A DNA stretch of 7,109 nucleotides, from positions 1-7,109 of the forward strand of contig CAKSHV010000072.1 of NCBI GenBank assembly GCA_934457515.1. Reading direction: 5' to 3'. Both the position numbers and the translations under genes were made by a program. This document shows, one piece after another, positions 1 through 5,197 of this stretch; the first letter of the stretch is position 1, and each line of letters begins with the position of its first letter. The notes under the pieces are model-generated. The model saw only the letters and a list, made by a program, of their open reading frames with translations, did not search any database and was not told the origin of the DNA. This stretch comes from an uncultured Clostridia bacterium. Its GTDB lineage: Bacteria; Bacillota; Clostridia; RGIG6154.

Positions 1-29
1 AAAGGAACTGCAAACGCAGTTCCTTTTTT
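1..29 (+). terminator. Intrinsic terminator of an upstream gene
   Basis: A perfect 11-bp stem (1-11 with 16-26, arms AAAGGAACTGC and GCAGTTCCTTT) closes a 4-base loop and runs into a T tract at 24-29, with more T-rich sequence to about 37. This is a textbook Rho-independent terminator for + strand transcription entering from the left; the gene it serves lies outside the window. The A-rich 5' side means it could also work in the other direction. The stem begins at base 1, so the hairpin may extend further outside the window. Confidence 0.85.
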
Positions 30-78
30 AATTTTTATCAACCGTCCCGCATAAAATGGTTCGGGAGGCTGATTGAAA

Positions 79-366
79 ATGGCAAGCAGAATGGCGGTTT
101 GCGGTCCGGACGAAATTTTGGTTTCGGACATTGTATTTAAAAAAGAAGATTTTCAACCAAAGTGTACATTAGAGGAATGTATTCCGAAAACGGCTTTCGT
201 GCGGGAGGTTACGGGCGGAAAACTGTTTGCCGTCCCCTGCCGAATCGGAAAAGACGAGCACCCTTTTCCTTTGCTGTGCGAGGCGGCACGCTTTTCAAGC
301 GGCGCGTGGATTGTGGGAATTGACGAGGAGCAAAACCGATATTTCACACCGATTTTCGGCAGGTAG
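79..366 (+). CDS. Small hypothetical protein (95 aa), unknown function
   Basis: I do not recognise this protein. It is 95 residues long with no predicted membrane segment or signal peptide. It has five cysteines (8, 29, 34, 54, 67), two of them in a C-x4-C arrangement (29/34), and a mixed hydrophobic and acidic composition that suggests a small soluble cytoplasmic protein. It ends in FGR at a TAG stop. I chose ATG 79 because GGGAGG at 63-68 stands 10 bases upstream; a TTG at 73 in the same frame would add two residues but leaves only 4 bases of spacing. The gene lies between the terminator at 1-29 and the hairpin region at 413-484, so it looks like a single-gene unit, although I found no convincing promoter. 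Coding status rests on an open frame, a plausible ribosome binding site and ordinary-looking protein sequence; the cysteines might hint at metal or redox chemistry, but that is speculation. Confidence 0.6.
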   Translation: MASRMAVCGPDEILVSDIVFKKEDFQPKCTLEECIPKTAFVREVTGGKLFAVPCRIGKDEHPFPLLCEAARFSSGAWIVGIDEEQNRYFTPIFGR

Positions 367-412
367 CATAGGTGCAGAGAAACACGGTTTTTGGCGGCAG
401 CGCATAGAATAA

Positions 413-456
413 TAAAGGGAACGCCTTGCCTTGCAGCAAAGCAAAGCGTTCCTTTA
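413..456. repeat. Long imperfect hairpin in the gene-free stretch 367-536
   Basis: The arms 413-433 and 437-456 fold into a long hairpin. Pairing is interrupted on the + strand by one bulged G (419) and two C-A mismatches (425/445 and 430/440). On the - strand those two mismatches become G-U wobbles, so the structure is nearly continuous there, and the - strand copy is followed by a moderately T-rich run. The outer arms resemble those of the terminator at 1-26 (AAAGGAAC and GTTCCTTT). It may be a terminator for the small upstream gene, a bidirectional terminator, or a dispersed hairpin repeat. The sequence cannot decide between these. The bases from 367 to 412 hold nothing else I can support. 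Confidence 0.6.
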
Positions 457-465
457 AAGGCGCTC

Positions 466-484
466 CGCCCGCCTGCGGCGGGCG
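466..484. other. GC-rich hairpin upstream of the DUF3343 gene
   Basis: CGCCCGCC (466-473) and GGCGGGCG (477-484) form a perfect 8-bp stem with a TGC loop, followed by CAAAAA. It lies about 50 bases before the DUF3343 start. There is no T tract on the + strand side, so it is not a classical terminator for rightward transcription. It could be an mRNA-stabilising or pausing structure, or the second half of a composite intergenic repeat with the hairpin at 413-456. The stem is directly visible; its role is unknown. Confidence 0.55.
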
Positions 485-536
485 CAAAAATACGGCAAAA
501 ACAACAGTATGCAGGCGGAAAGGCTTTGAAAATTCT

Positions 537-788
537 ATGGAGTATGCCATTATCATTGTTTCCTCCGTCACCTATGCCAAGCGGGTTGAAAAAGAGTGCG
601 AAAAGCGCGGAATCACCTGCGTCATCGGGCACACGCCCGCCGCTCTTTCCAAAAAAGGATGCAGTTTTATGGTTCGCGTGAAAATGCGGGATTTGAAAAA
701 TACACTTGCGATTATTGATATGCTGATGCTGAAAACCTTTGGCGTGTACCGCCGAAAGGGGGACGGCACCTATGATTTACTTGGATAA
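537..788 (+). CDS. DUF3343 family protein (putative Se/S carrier-like)
   Basis: This 83-residue protein matches the DUF3343 (PF11823) pattern. A beta strand (residues 3-9, YAIIIVS) leads into a helix (about 12-24), then a second strand (ITCVIGHTP), and a Gly-Cys pair (G41-C42) followed by a hydrophobic strand (FMVRV). The family has been described as putative Se/S carrier-like and often occurs near selenium or sulfur transfer genes; C42 would be the candidate carrier residue, which is inference. I chose ATG 537 because the family-like sequence begins there, with AAAGG at 519-523 as the ribosome binding site, though the 13-base spacing is long. Upstream in-frame codons read through the GC-rich hairpin and look non-coding. 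The 3' end overlaps the next gene by 17 bases, which implies co-transcription and coupled translation with the desulfurase that could supply its sulfur or selenium. Assignment is from memory of the family pattern. Confidence 0.75.
   Translation: MEYAIIIVSSVTYAKRVEKECEKRGITCVIGHTPAALSKKGCSFMVRVKMRDLKNTLAIIDMLMLKTFGVYRRKGDGTYDLLG
755..763 (+). promoter_or_regulatory. Ribosome binding site fixing the desulfurase start
   Basis: A purine-rich AAAGGGGGA ends 8 bases before ATG 772. It supports that ATG over the TTG at 741 minus 2 bases (739), which lies upstream of this site and would add 11 residues unlike the family. The site lies inside the DUF3343 coding sequence, consistent with overlapping, coupled genes. 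Confidence 0.75.
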
Positions 789-1863
789 TGCGGCGACAAC
801 CTTTGTAAAGCCGCCGTCGGTTATGCGCGCCATGAACGAATATATGTTTCTTTTGGGCGGCAATCCCGGGCGCGGCGGGCATTTTCTGTCCTTAAGGGCG
901 GGGGACGCGGTTTATAAATGCCGTGAGGTTTTGGCAAATTTAATCGGTGCTTCGCCCGAAGAAATTGTGCTTATGCCGTCCGCCACAATGGCACTGAACA
1001 CCGCAATTAAAGGCGTTTTAAAGCCGAATGACCATGCGATTATCACGTGTTTCGAGCACAATTCGGTGCTGCGGCCGGTGCACAAAACCTGTGCGTATTC
1101 GGTGTGCACATCGCCCGAAAATGCACTGTCGTTGGTGCACCCCGAAACAAAAATGCTGATTGTAAATCATGCGTCTAACGTAAACGGTGTGATTGCGGAT
1201 TTGGAAGGATATAAAAAGGCCGCACACGATGCGGGGCTTTTGCTGCTTGTGGACGCGTCCCAGACGGCAGGACACCTTCCTCTTTCGGTTTCGGGCATAG
1301 ACATGCTCGCGGCCGCGGGGCATAAAGGGTTATTCGGACCGCAGGGAACGGGCTTTTTATATGTCAGAAAAGGGCTTAAATTAAATTCCTTGATTGAGGG
1401 CGGCACCGGCTTTATGTCCGAAAGCTACACCCAGCCTGATTTAATGCCGGAGGCGCTGGAAAGCGGCACTTTAAACGGCGTGGGTTTTGCGGGGCTTGCA
1501 GAGGGTGCGGCATTTGCCGCAAAGCAGCTAAACAGCGGCATAACCGAAAATTTAAACCGCGCTTTAAAACAGGGGCTTGCCGCAATTCCAAAAGTTCATC
1601 TTTTAAGCCCTGTGTTTGAAAACACCGCCCCGGCGGTTGCGTTTACGGTAGAAAACACCGATTCTGTGGCGTTTTCGGATTTTATGTCCGAAAAGCACAA
1701 AATCTGCGTCAGAAGCGGGCTGCACTGCGCGCCCCTTGCGCACAAAACCCTCGGCACCGTAAAAACAGGGGCGGTGCGGGCAAGTTTGTCTTATTTTAAC
1801 ACATTGACCGAGGTGGAAAAGTTTCTAAATATTATTGACATGACCCCCTCTTTTAGTGTATAA
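772..1863 (+). CDS. Cysteine desulfurase family protein (class V aminotransferase, EF2568 type)
   Basis: This 363-residue protein is a fold-type I PLP enzyme expected to take sulfur (or selenium) from cysteine (or selenocysteine) onto an active-site cysteine, releasing alanine. The N-terminal YLDNAATT (3-10) is diagnostic. EHNSVLRP (95-102) carries the PLP-stacking histidine (H96), VDASQTAGH (160-168) the PLP-binding aspartate (D161), and GHKGLFGPQGTG (183-194) the Schiff-base lysine (K185). RSGLHCAPLAHKTLGT (314-329) carries the catalytic C319, and GAVRASLSYFNT is the conserved C-terminal motif. The signature fits the TIGR01977 (EF2568-like) subfamily better than IscS or NifS. EF2568 itself belongs to an Enterococcus faecalis selenium-associated cluster, so the DUF3343 neighbour is consistent with Se/S handling, but no SelD, YqeB or molybdenum hydroxylase is visible here. 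The stretch between H96 and NHASNVNG (132-139) looks shorter than usual. All key residues are present. The last codons and the TAA stop overlap the promoter of the next operon. Confidence 0.88.
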   Translation: MIYLDNAATTFVKPPSVMRAMNEYMFLLGGNPGRGGHFLSLRAGDAVYKCREVLANLIGASPEEIVLMPSATMALNTAIKGVLKPNDHAIITCFEHNSVLRPVHKTCAYSVCTSPENALSLVHPETKMLIVNHASNVNGVIADLEGYKKAAHDAGLLLLVDASQTAGHLPLSVSGIDMLAAAGHKGLFGPQGTGFLYVRKGLKLNSLIEGGTGFMSESYTQPDLMPEALESGTLNGVGFAGLAEGAAFAAKQLNSGITENLNRALKQGLAAIPKVHLLSPVFENTAPAVAFTVENTDSVAFSDFMSEKHKICVRSGLHCAPLAHKTLGTVKTGAVRASLSYFNTLTEVEKFLNIIDMTPSFSV

Positions 1864-1864
1864 T
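1835..1864 (+). promoter_or_regulatory. Perfect-consensus SigA promoter of the cdaA operon
   Basis: TTGACA (1835-1840) and TATAAT (1859-1864) are both exact consensus hexamers separated by 18 bases; there is no TGn extension. Transcription should start near 1871. The whole element lies in the final codons of the desulfurase gene, and the -10 box contains its TAA stop (1861-1863). It is the only convincing promoter before cdaA, and the following genes have gaps of at most 24 bases, so it probably drives the whole cdaA-cdaR-glmM-glmS run. Activity is inferred from sequence. Confidence 0.85.
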
Positions 1865-1870
1865 AATCAT

Positions 1871-1968
1871 AATACAGAAGTTGTATTTCGGGCACTGTAA
1901 TCAAGTGCCCGAAAAAGAAACCGAACAAACGATTGTGCTGCATTTTGCAGCAGACGGGAGAATGATAG
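1871..1968 (+). promoter_or_regulatory. Structured 5' leader of the cdaA operon (three hairpins)
   Basis: From the predicted start the leader can form three hairpins. Hairpin 1 pairs AATACA (1871-1876) with TGTATT (1882-1887), starting at or next to the 5' end. Hairpin 2 is a perfect 11-bp stem (1886-1896 with 1904-1914) with a 7-base loop. Hairpin 3 is a perfect 7-bp stem (1936-1942 with 1946-1952) with a TTT loop. It ends 3 bases before the ribosome binding site GGGAG (1956-1960), which is 8 bases from ATG 1969. Hairpins 1 and 2 share two bases, so they compete at the junction. No T tract follows hairpin 2, so it is not a simple terminator of the desulfurase gene. I do not recognise a known riboswitch class; it does not look like the longer ydaO (c-di-AMP) type. 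The structures are visible; any regulatory role is inference. Confidence 0.55.
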
Positions 1969-2823
1969 ATGGAAAAACTGCTTCGCTTTTTTACCAGCTA
2001 CATAAATGTGTTTAAAATAAATGATTTGATCGATATAATCATCATCACTTTCGTTATTTACTGGCTGATTAAAGTGGTGAAAGAAACCCGCGCCGTTCAG
2101 CTTTTGCGCGGTATTATTGTCATTGTTGCGGCACTGCAGCTGTCGGCATGGTTTAACTTAAATGTGGTTAATTTTGTGCTGAGCAAAACCATTGAGGTCG
2201 GACTTTTGGCGCTGGTTATCATCTTCCAGCCCGAGCTTCGCCATGCCCTCGAAAAGGTGGGCACCACCAGTGTGGGCGACTTTTTCCCTTTTGCGGGCGG
2301 CGAACAGAGCCGTGAGGACACTGAAAACGCCATTACTGAAATTGCAGACGCCTGTCAGGCGATGTCCGCAACCAAAACGGGTGCGCTGATTGTGCTTGAG
2401 CGTAAATCACGTTTAAATGATGTGGTTGCCACGGGAACGAAGCTTGACTGCGTGATTACAAAAGAAGTCCTGGGCAATATTTTCTATCCGAAAACACCGC
2501 TGCACGACGGTGCGGTTGTCATTTCGAATAATCGGATTAAAGCGGCGGGCTGTCTTTTGCCGCTTACGCAAAACACCGCGCTGCCGTCTGAGCTTGGAAC
2601 AAGGCACCGCGCGGCACTCGGCATGTCCGAGTATTCCGATGCGATTGTCATTGTGGTTTCGGAGGAAACAGGCAAAATTTCCATTGCGCGGAAAGGCATG
2701 CTGACGAGAAATTACGACCGTGACAGTTTAAAACGCGCTCTTTCTAAACTGTTAATTACGCTTCCCGAAGAGCAGGCGCGGCGCAGAAAGCTGTTTTCCA
2801 GAAAAGGAGGTCGTGACGCATGA
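1969..2823 (+). CDS. cdaA: Diadenylate cyclase CdaA (DisA_N domain, membrane-bound)
   Basis: CdaA condenses two ATP into cyclic di-AMP, a messenger controlling potassium and osmolyte transport and cell-wall homeostasis. The 284-residue protein has three N-terminal hydrophobic segments (about 18-37, 46-62 and 66-87), followed by the conserved FQPELRHALE. The cytoplasmic DisA_N cyclase domain (about 115-265) carries the two hallmark motifs: DGA (180-182, in PLHDGAVV) and RHR (212-214, in GTRHRAALG). The C-terminal tail is very basic. Length is close to the usual 270-280 residues. The start is supported by GGGAG 8 bases upstream and by the usual family N terminus. The stop overlaps the cdaR start in an ATGA arrangement, so translation is probably coupled. 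In studied Firmicutes, CdaR and GlmM, both encoded downstream here, form a complex with CdaA. It is the first gene of the operon and follows the consensus promoter and structured leader. Confidence 0.97.
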   Translation: MEKLLRFFTSYINVFKINDLIDIIIITFVIYWLIKVVKETRAVQLLRGIIVIVAALQLSAWFNLNVVNFVLSKTIEVGLLALVIIFQPELRHALEKVGTTSVGDFFPFAGGEQSREDTENAITEIADACQAMSATKTGALIVLERKSRLNDVVATGTKLDCVITKEVLGNIFYPKTPLHDGAVVISNNRIKAAGCLLPLTQNTALPSELGTRHRAALGMSEYSDAIVIVVSEETGKISIARKGMLTRNYDRDSLKRALSKLLITLPEEQARRRKLFSRKGGRDA

Positions 2824-3794
2824 ACCGTTTTACCAATCTTTTTCGGAATGACAAGGTTTTGTTTGTTTTATCATTTTTCATAGCGGTTGCGCTTTGGATG
2901 GTTGTCATCAGCGAGCGAAATCCGCAGACGGCAAACGTTATCCGCGGCGTTGCGGTTTCGTATGTGAATACCGAAACGATGGACGGCGCAGGGCTTAAAA
3001 TTATATCGGCATCAAACGAAACGGCGGACGTTAAAATTTTCGGACGATTGTCCGAGGCTTCGCTTGTCACCATGCGGGACGTGTCGGTTACGGCGGACAT
3101 GTCGCAGATCAACAAGCCCGGAACGTATGAAATTTCGCTTGCGGCAACGGTTGACCGTGCGGGTGTTTCGGTTGAAACCATAACGCCTGCAACCATTCAG
3201 GTTCAGGCAGACTATATCGTGAAAAACAAACGCGATGTAGAGGCAAAATTCATAAATAATCTGCCGGACGGCTACGAAATGGGCGATGTTTCGCTTTCCA
3301 CCACATCGGTAACGGTGGAGGGCCCCGAAAACACGCTGCAAAAAATTGCAAAAGCCGTTGCGGAGATTGATTTAAACAACGTAACTGATGATATTTCGGG
3401 CAGCTTCCCCTTAAAACTGGTGGACGCAAACGGCCAGGAAATCACATCGAACAAATTAACGGTCAGCACAACAGAAGTGTGGGCAGACGTCGAAATCATA
3501 AAAGAAAAAACCGTTCCCGTCCAGATTGTATTAGACGGTGAGGTAGACCTGTCGCGGACAGGACACAGTGTTTCGGCACAGCCGGAAAATGTGGTTATAA
3601 AGGGTAAAAAATCAGATGTGGACAGCATTGATAAAATCGAAACCGAGCCTGTTTTGCGCAGCGTGATTCCCGAAGAGGCGGGCACTGTTGCGGCAAAGCT
3701 TCGTCTTCCGACAGGGGTGACGTGCGAAACAAGCGAGGTAAGCGTTATTTTTGCTTATGATAAGGCCGGCGCCGCAGACGGTGACGGGCAATAA
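2820..3794 (+). CDS. cdaR: YbbR-domain protein CdaR, regulator of CdaA
   Basis: This 324-residue protein has a short cytoplasmic N terminus, one hydrophobic segment (about 12-30, ending in ALWMVVIS) that should serve as an uncleaved membrane anchor, and an extracytoplasmic portion built of about three YbbR repeats (roughly 40-131, 136-226 and 229-313). Repeat starts are marked by motifs such as VRGVAVSY-like strands, and repeat ends by strand-rich Val/Glu segments such as [10 protein letters not shown]. The C terminus is short, acidic and Gly/Ala-rich ([10 protein letters not shown]), probably disordered. Known CdaR proteins bind CdaA through the membrane region and modulate c-di-AMP synthesis, with effects that differ between species. 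Characterised Bacillus CdaR has four repeats, so this one is somewhat shorter. The start is decided by a strong AAGGAGG (2804-2810), 9 bases before ATG 2820, inside the end of cdaA. glmM follows after 23 bases. Confidence 0.92.
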   Translation: MNRFTNLFRNDKVLFVLSFFIAVALWMVVISERNPQTANVIRGVAVSYVNTETMDGAGLKIISASNETADVKIFGRLSEASLVTMRDVSVTADMSQINKPGTYEISLAATVDRAGVSVETITPATIQVQADYIVKNKRDVEAKFINNLPDGYEMGDVSLSTTSVTVEGPENTLQKIAKAVAEIDLNNVTDDISGSFPLKLVDANGQEITSNKLTVSTTEVWADVEIIKEKTVPVQIVLDGEVDLSRTGHSVSAQPENVVIKGKKSDVDSIDKIETEPVLRSVIPEEAGTVAAKLRLPTGVTCETSEVSVIFAYDKAGAADGDGQ

Positions 3795-3800
3795 TCGATA

Positions 3801-3807
3801 GAGAGGA
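3801..3807 (+). promoter_or_regulatory. Ribosome binding site supporting a TTG start for glmM
   Basis: GAGAGGA lies 10 bases before TTG 3818. The family N terminus ([11 protein letters not shown]) begins directly at this TTG, and there is no in-frame ATG in a sensible position, so the weak start codon appears genuine and may keep GlmM output below that of its neighbours. Confidence 0.7.
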
Positions 3808-3817
3808 TTGTTGGAAA

Positions 3818-5173
3818 TTGGGTAAATTGTTTGGAACTGACGGTGTTCGCGGCGTTGCGGGAACAGAGCTTTCCTGCTCGCTTGCGTACAAAGTGGGTAA
3901 GGCGGGTGCCATTGTGCTCACACGTCACAGCAAGGAAGTGCCGACCATTTTAATCGGCAAAGATACACGCGTTTCGGGCGATATGTTAGAGGCTGCTTTA
4001 ATTGCCGGCATTTGTTCGTCCGGCGCAAACGTGGTTCGGGTGGGTGTTGTGCCCACACCCGCGGTTGCTTATCTTACGCGAAAATACAAAGCTGAGGCGG
4101 GCGTTGTAATCTCCGCTTCGCACAATTCCATGGAGTATAACGGCATTAAATTCTTTAATTATGAGGGATTTAAACTGCCCGACGCTGTGGAGGACGAAAT
4201 TGAGGACCTTATTTTGAACGACAAGCTGGATAATCCCGAGTATGTGAAATCGGGCGCGGAAATCGGCAGGGTAACCGAGCTGGAAACAGGTGCGCGCGAC
4301 TACATCGAGTTTGCCAAAAGCACGGCAAAAACGGATTTAAGCGGGCTGAAGATTGCGGTTGACTGCGCAAACGGCGCAACCTCCGTCACCTCTGTCCGTG
4401 CGCTTTCCGAGCTTGGTGCGGAGCTTGTGATTCTTTCGGACAAGCCGAACGGCACAAACATCAACAAAAACTGCGGCTCAACGCATTTGGAGCAGCTTTG
4501 CGAAACGGTTAAAAAAGAAAAATGCGACGCGGGCGTGGCTTTTGACGGCGACGGCGACCGTATGCTTGCGGTAGACGAAAACGGCTGTGTGGTAGACGGC
4601 GACCAGATTATGGCAATCTGCGCCAAAGAAATGCTTCGCCGCGGCGAACTTGTGAACAATACGGTTGTCGCAACGGTTATGAGCAATTTAGGCCTTTCCA
4701 TTGCGGCAAAAGAAAACGGATTCCAAATTAAACAGACCGCTGTGGGCGACCGCTATGTTTTGGAGCAAATGCAGAAAACAGGCGAAGTTTTGGGCGGTGA
4801 ACAGTCCGGTCATGTTATCTTTTTACAGTATAACACCACCGGTGACGGTTTGGTTTCCGCACTGAAATTATTGGACATCTTAAAAAAATCCGGCAAGCGC
4901 ATGAGCGAGCTTGCAGGCATTATGAAAGTTTTGCCGCAGGTGATTGTAAACGCGCGCGTGGACAATGAAAAGAAACAGGCATTTCATGAAAATGCCGAAA
5001 TTCAGGCAGAAATCGAAAAAGTAGAGCAGGCGCTTTGCGGCGAGGGAAGAGTGCTCATTCGTCCGTCCGGCACCGAACCTTTAATTCGCGTTATGTTAGA
5101 GGGCAAAGATCAGGCAGTTTTGGAAAAAGAGGCGCATCGTTTGGCAGATTTTATTTTAAGTGCGCTGTCTTAA
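3818..5173 (+). CDS. glmM: Phosphoglucosamine mutase GlmM
   Basis: GlmM converts glucosamine-6-phosphate to glucosamine-1-phosphate in the cytoplasm, on the route to UDP-GlcNAc for peptidoglycan. The 451-residue protein matches the family's usual length and has all four alpha-phosphohexomutase domains. The N terminus reads [11 protein letters not shown]. The phosphoserine loop is ISASHNS (98-104), with S101 the phosphorylated serine. The magnesium loop is FDGDGDR (242-248, aspartates 243, 245 and 247). The sugar-specificity loop is GGEQSGH (326-332), which marks glucosamine rather than glucose or mannose mutases. The C-terminal phosphate-binding loop is [12 protein letters not shown] (415-426). 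A serine (104) follows SASHN where many homologues have proline. The start is TTG, fixed by conservation and the GAGAGGA site. In Bacillus and Listeria, GlmM binds and inhibits CdaA, which explains the conserved linkage to cdaA and cdaR. glmS, the preceding enzyme in the pathway, follows after 24 bases. Confidence 0.97.
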   Translation: MGKLFGTDGVRGVAGTELSCSLAYKVGKAGAIVLTRHSKEVPTILIGKDTRVSGDMLEAALIAGICSSGANVVRVGVVPTPAVAYLTRKYKAEAGVVISASHNSMEYNGIKFFNYEGFKLPDAVEDEIEDLILNDKLDNPEYVKSGAEIGRVTELETGARDYIEFAKSTAKTDLSGLKIAVDCANGATSVTSVRALSELGAELVILSDKPNGTNINKNCGSTHLEQLCETVKKEKCDAGVAFDGDGDRMLAVDENGCVVDGDQIMAICAKEMLRRGELVNNTVVATVMSNLGLSIAAKENGFQIKQTAVGDRYVLEQMQKTGEVLGGEQSGHVIFLQYNTTGDGLVSALKLLDILKKSGKRMSELAGIMKVLPQVIVNARVDNEKKQAFHENAEIQAEIEKVEQALCGEGRVLIRPSGTEPLIRVMLEGKDQAVLEKEAHRLADFILSALS

Positions 5174-5197
5174 GGATTTAGCAGAAAGGACAAAATT

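Noticed and set aside
25..57. Possible promoter for the 95-residue gene (TAAAAT at 52-57)
   Set aside because: The -35 region matches poorly, and the implied start near 64 would fall on the ribosome binding site.
40..65. Crossing short pairings (AACC/GGTT and CCCG/CGGG) before the 95-residue gene, resembling a pseudoknot
   Set aside because: Each helix is only 4 bp and such matches are common by chance; no known RNA class fits.
405..410. TAGAAT as a -10 box for the DUF3343 gene
   Set aside because: No acceptable -35 hexamer at normal spacing, so it is too weak to annotate.
426..536. Upstream extension of the DUF3343 gene to a TTG start
   Set aside because: The extra 37 residues are encoded by hairpin sequence, have no family similarity I can see, and lack a ribosome binding site.
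153..632. Long open frame on the minus strand
   Set aside because: It runs antisense across the small hypothetical gene, both hairpins and the start of the DUF3343 gene. Its product has no recognisable family pattern, and no ribosome binding site or promoter stands out.
391..681. Open frame overlapping the DUF3343 gene in another frame
   Set aside because: Its translation is low-complexity and crosses the GC-rich hairpin; the DUF3343 frame has the family pattern and couples to the next gene.
1886..1914. Terminator of the desulfurase gene
   Set aside because: The 11-bp stem is strong but is followed by an A-rich run rather than T on the + strand, and it lies downstream of the operon promoter, so a leader hairpin fits better.
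1871..1968. ydaO-type c-di-AMP riboswitch
   Set aside because: The leader is shorter than that class and I could not find its conserved pattern; a covariance model search would settle it.
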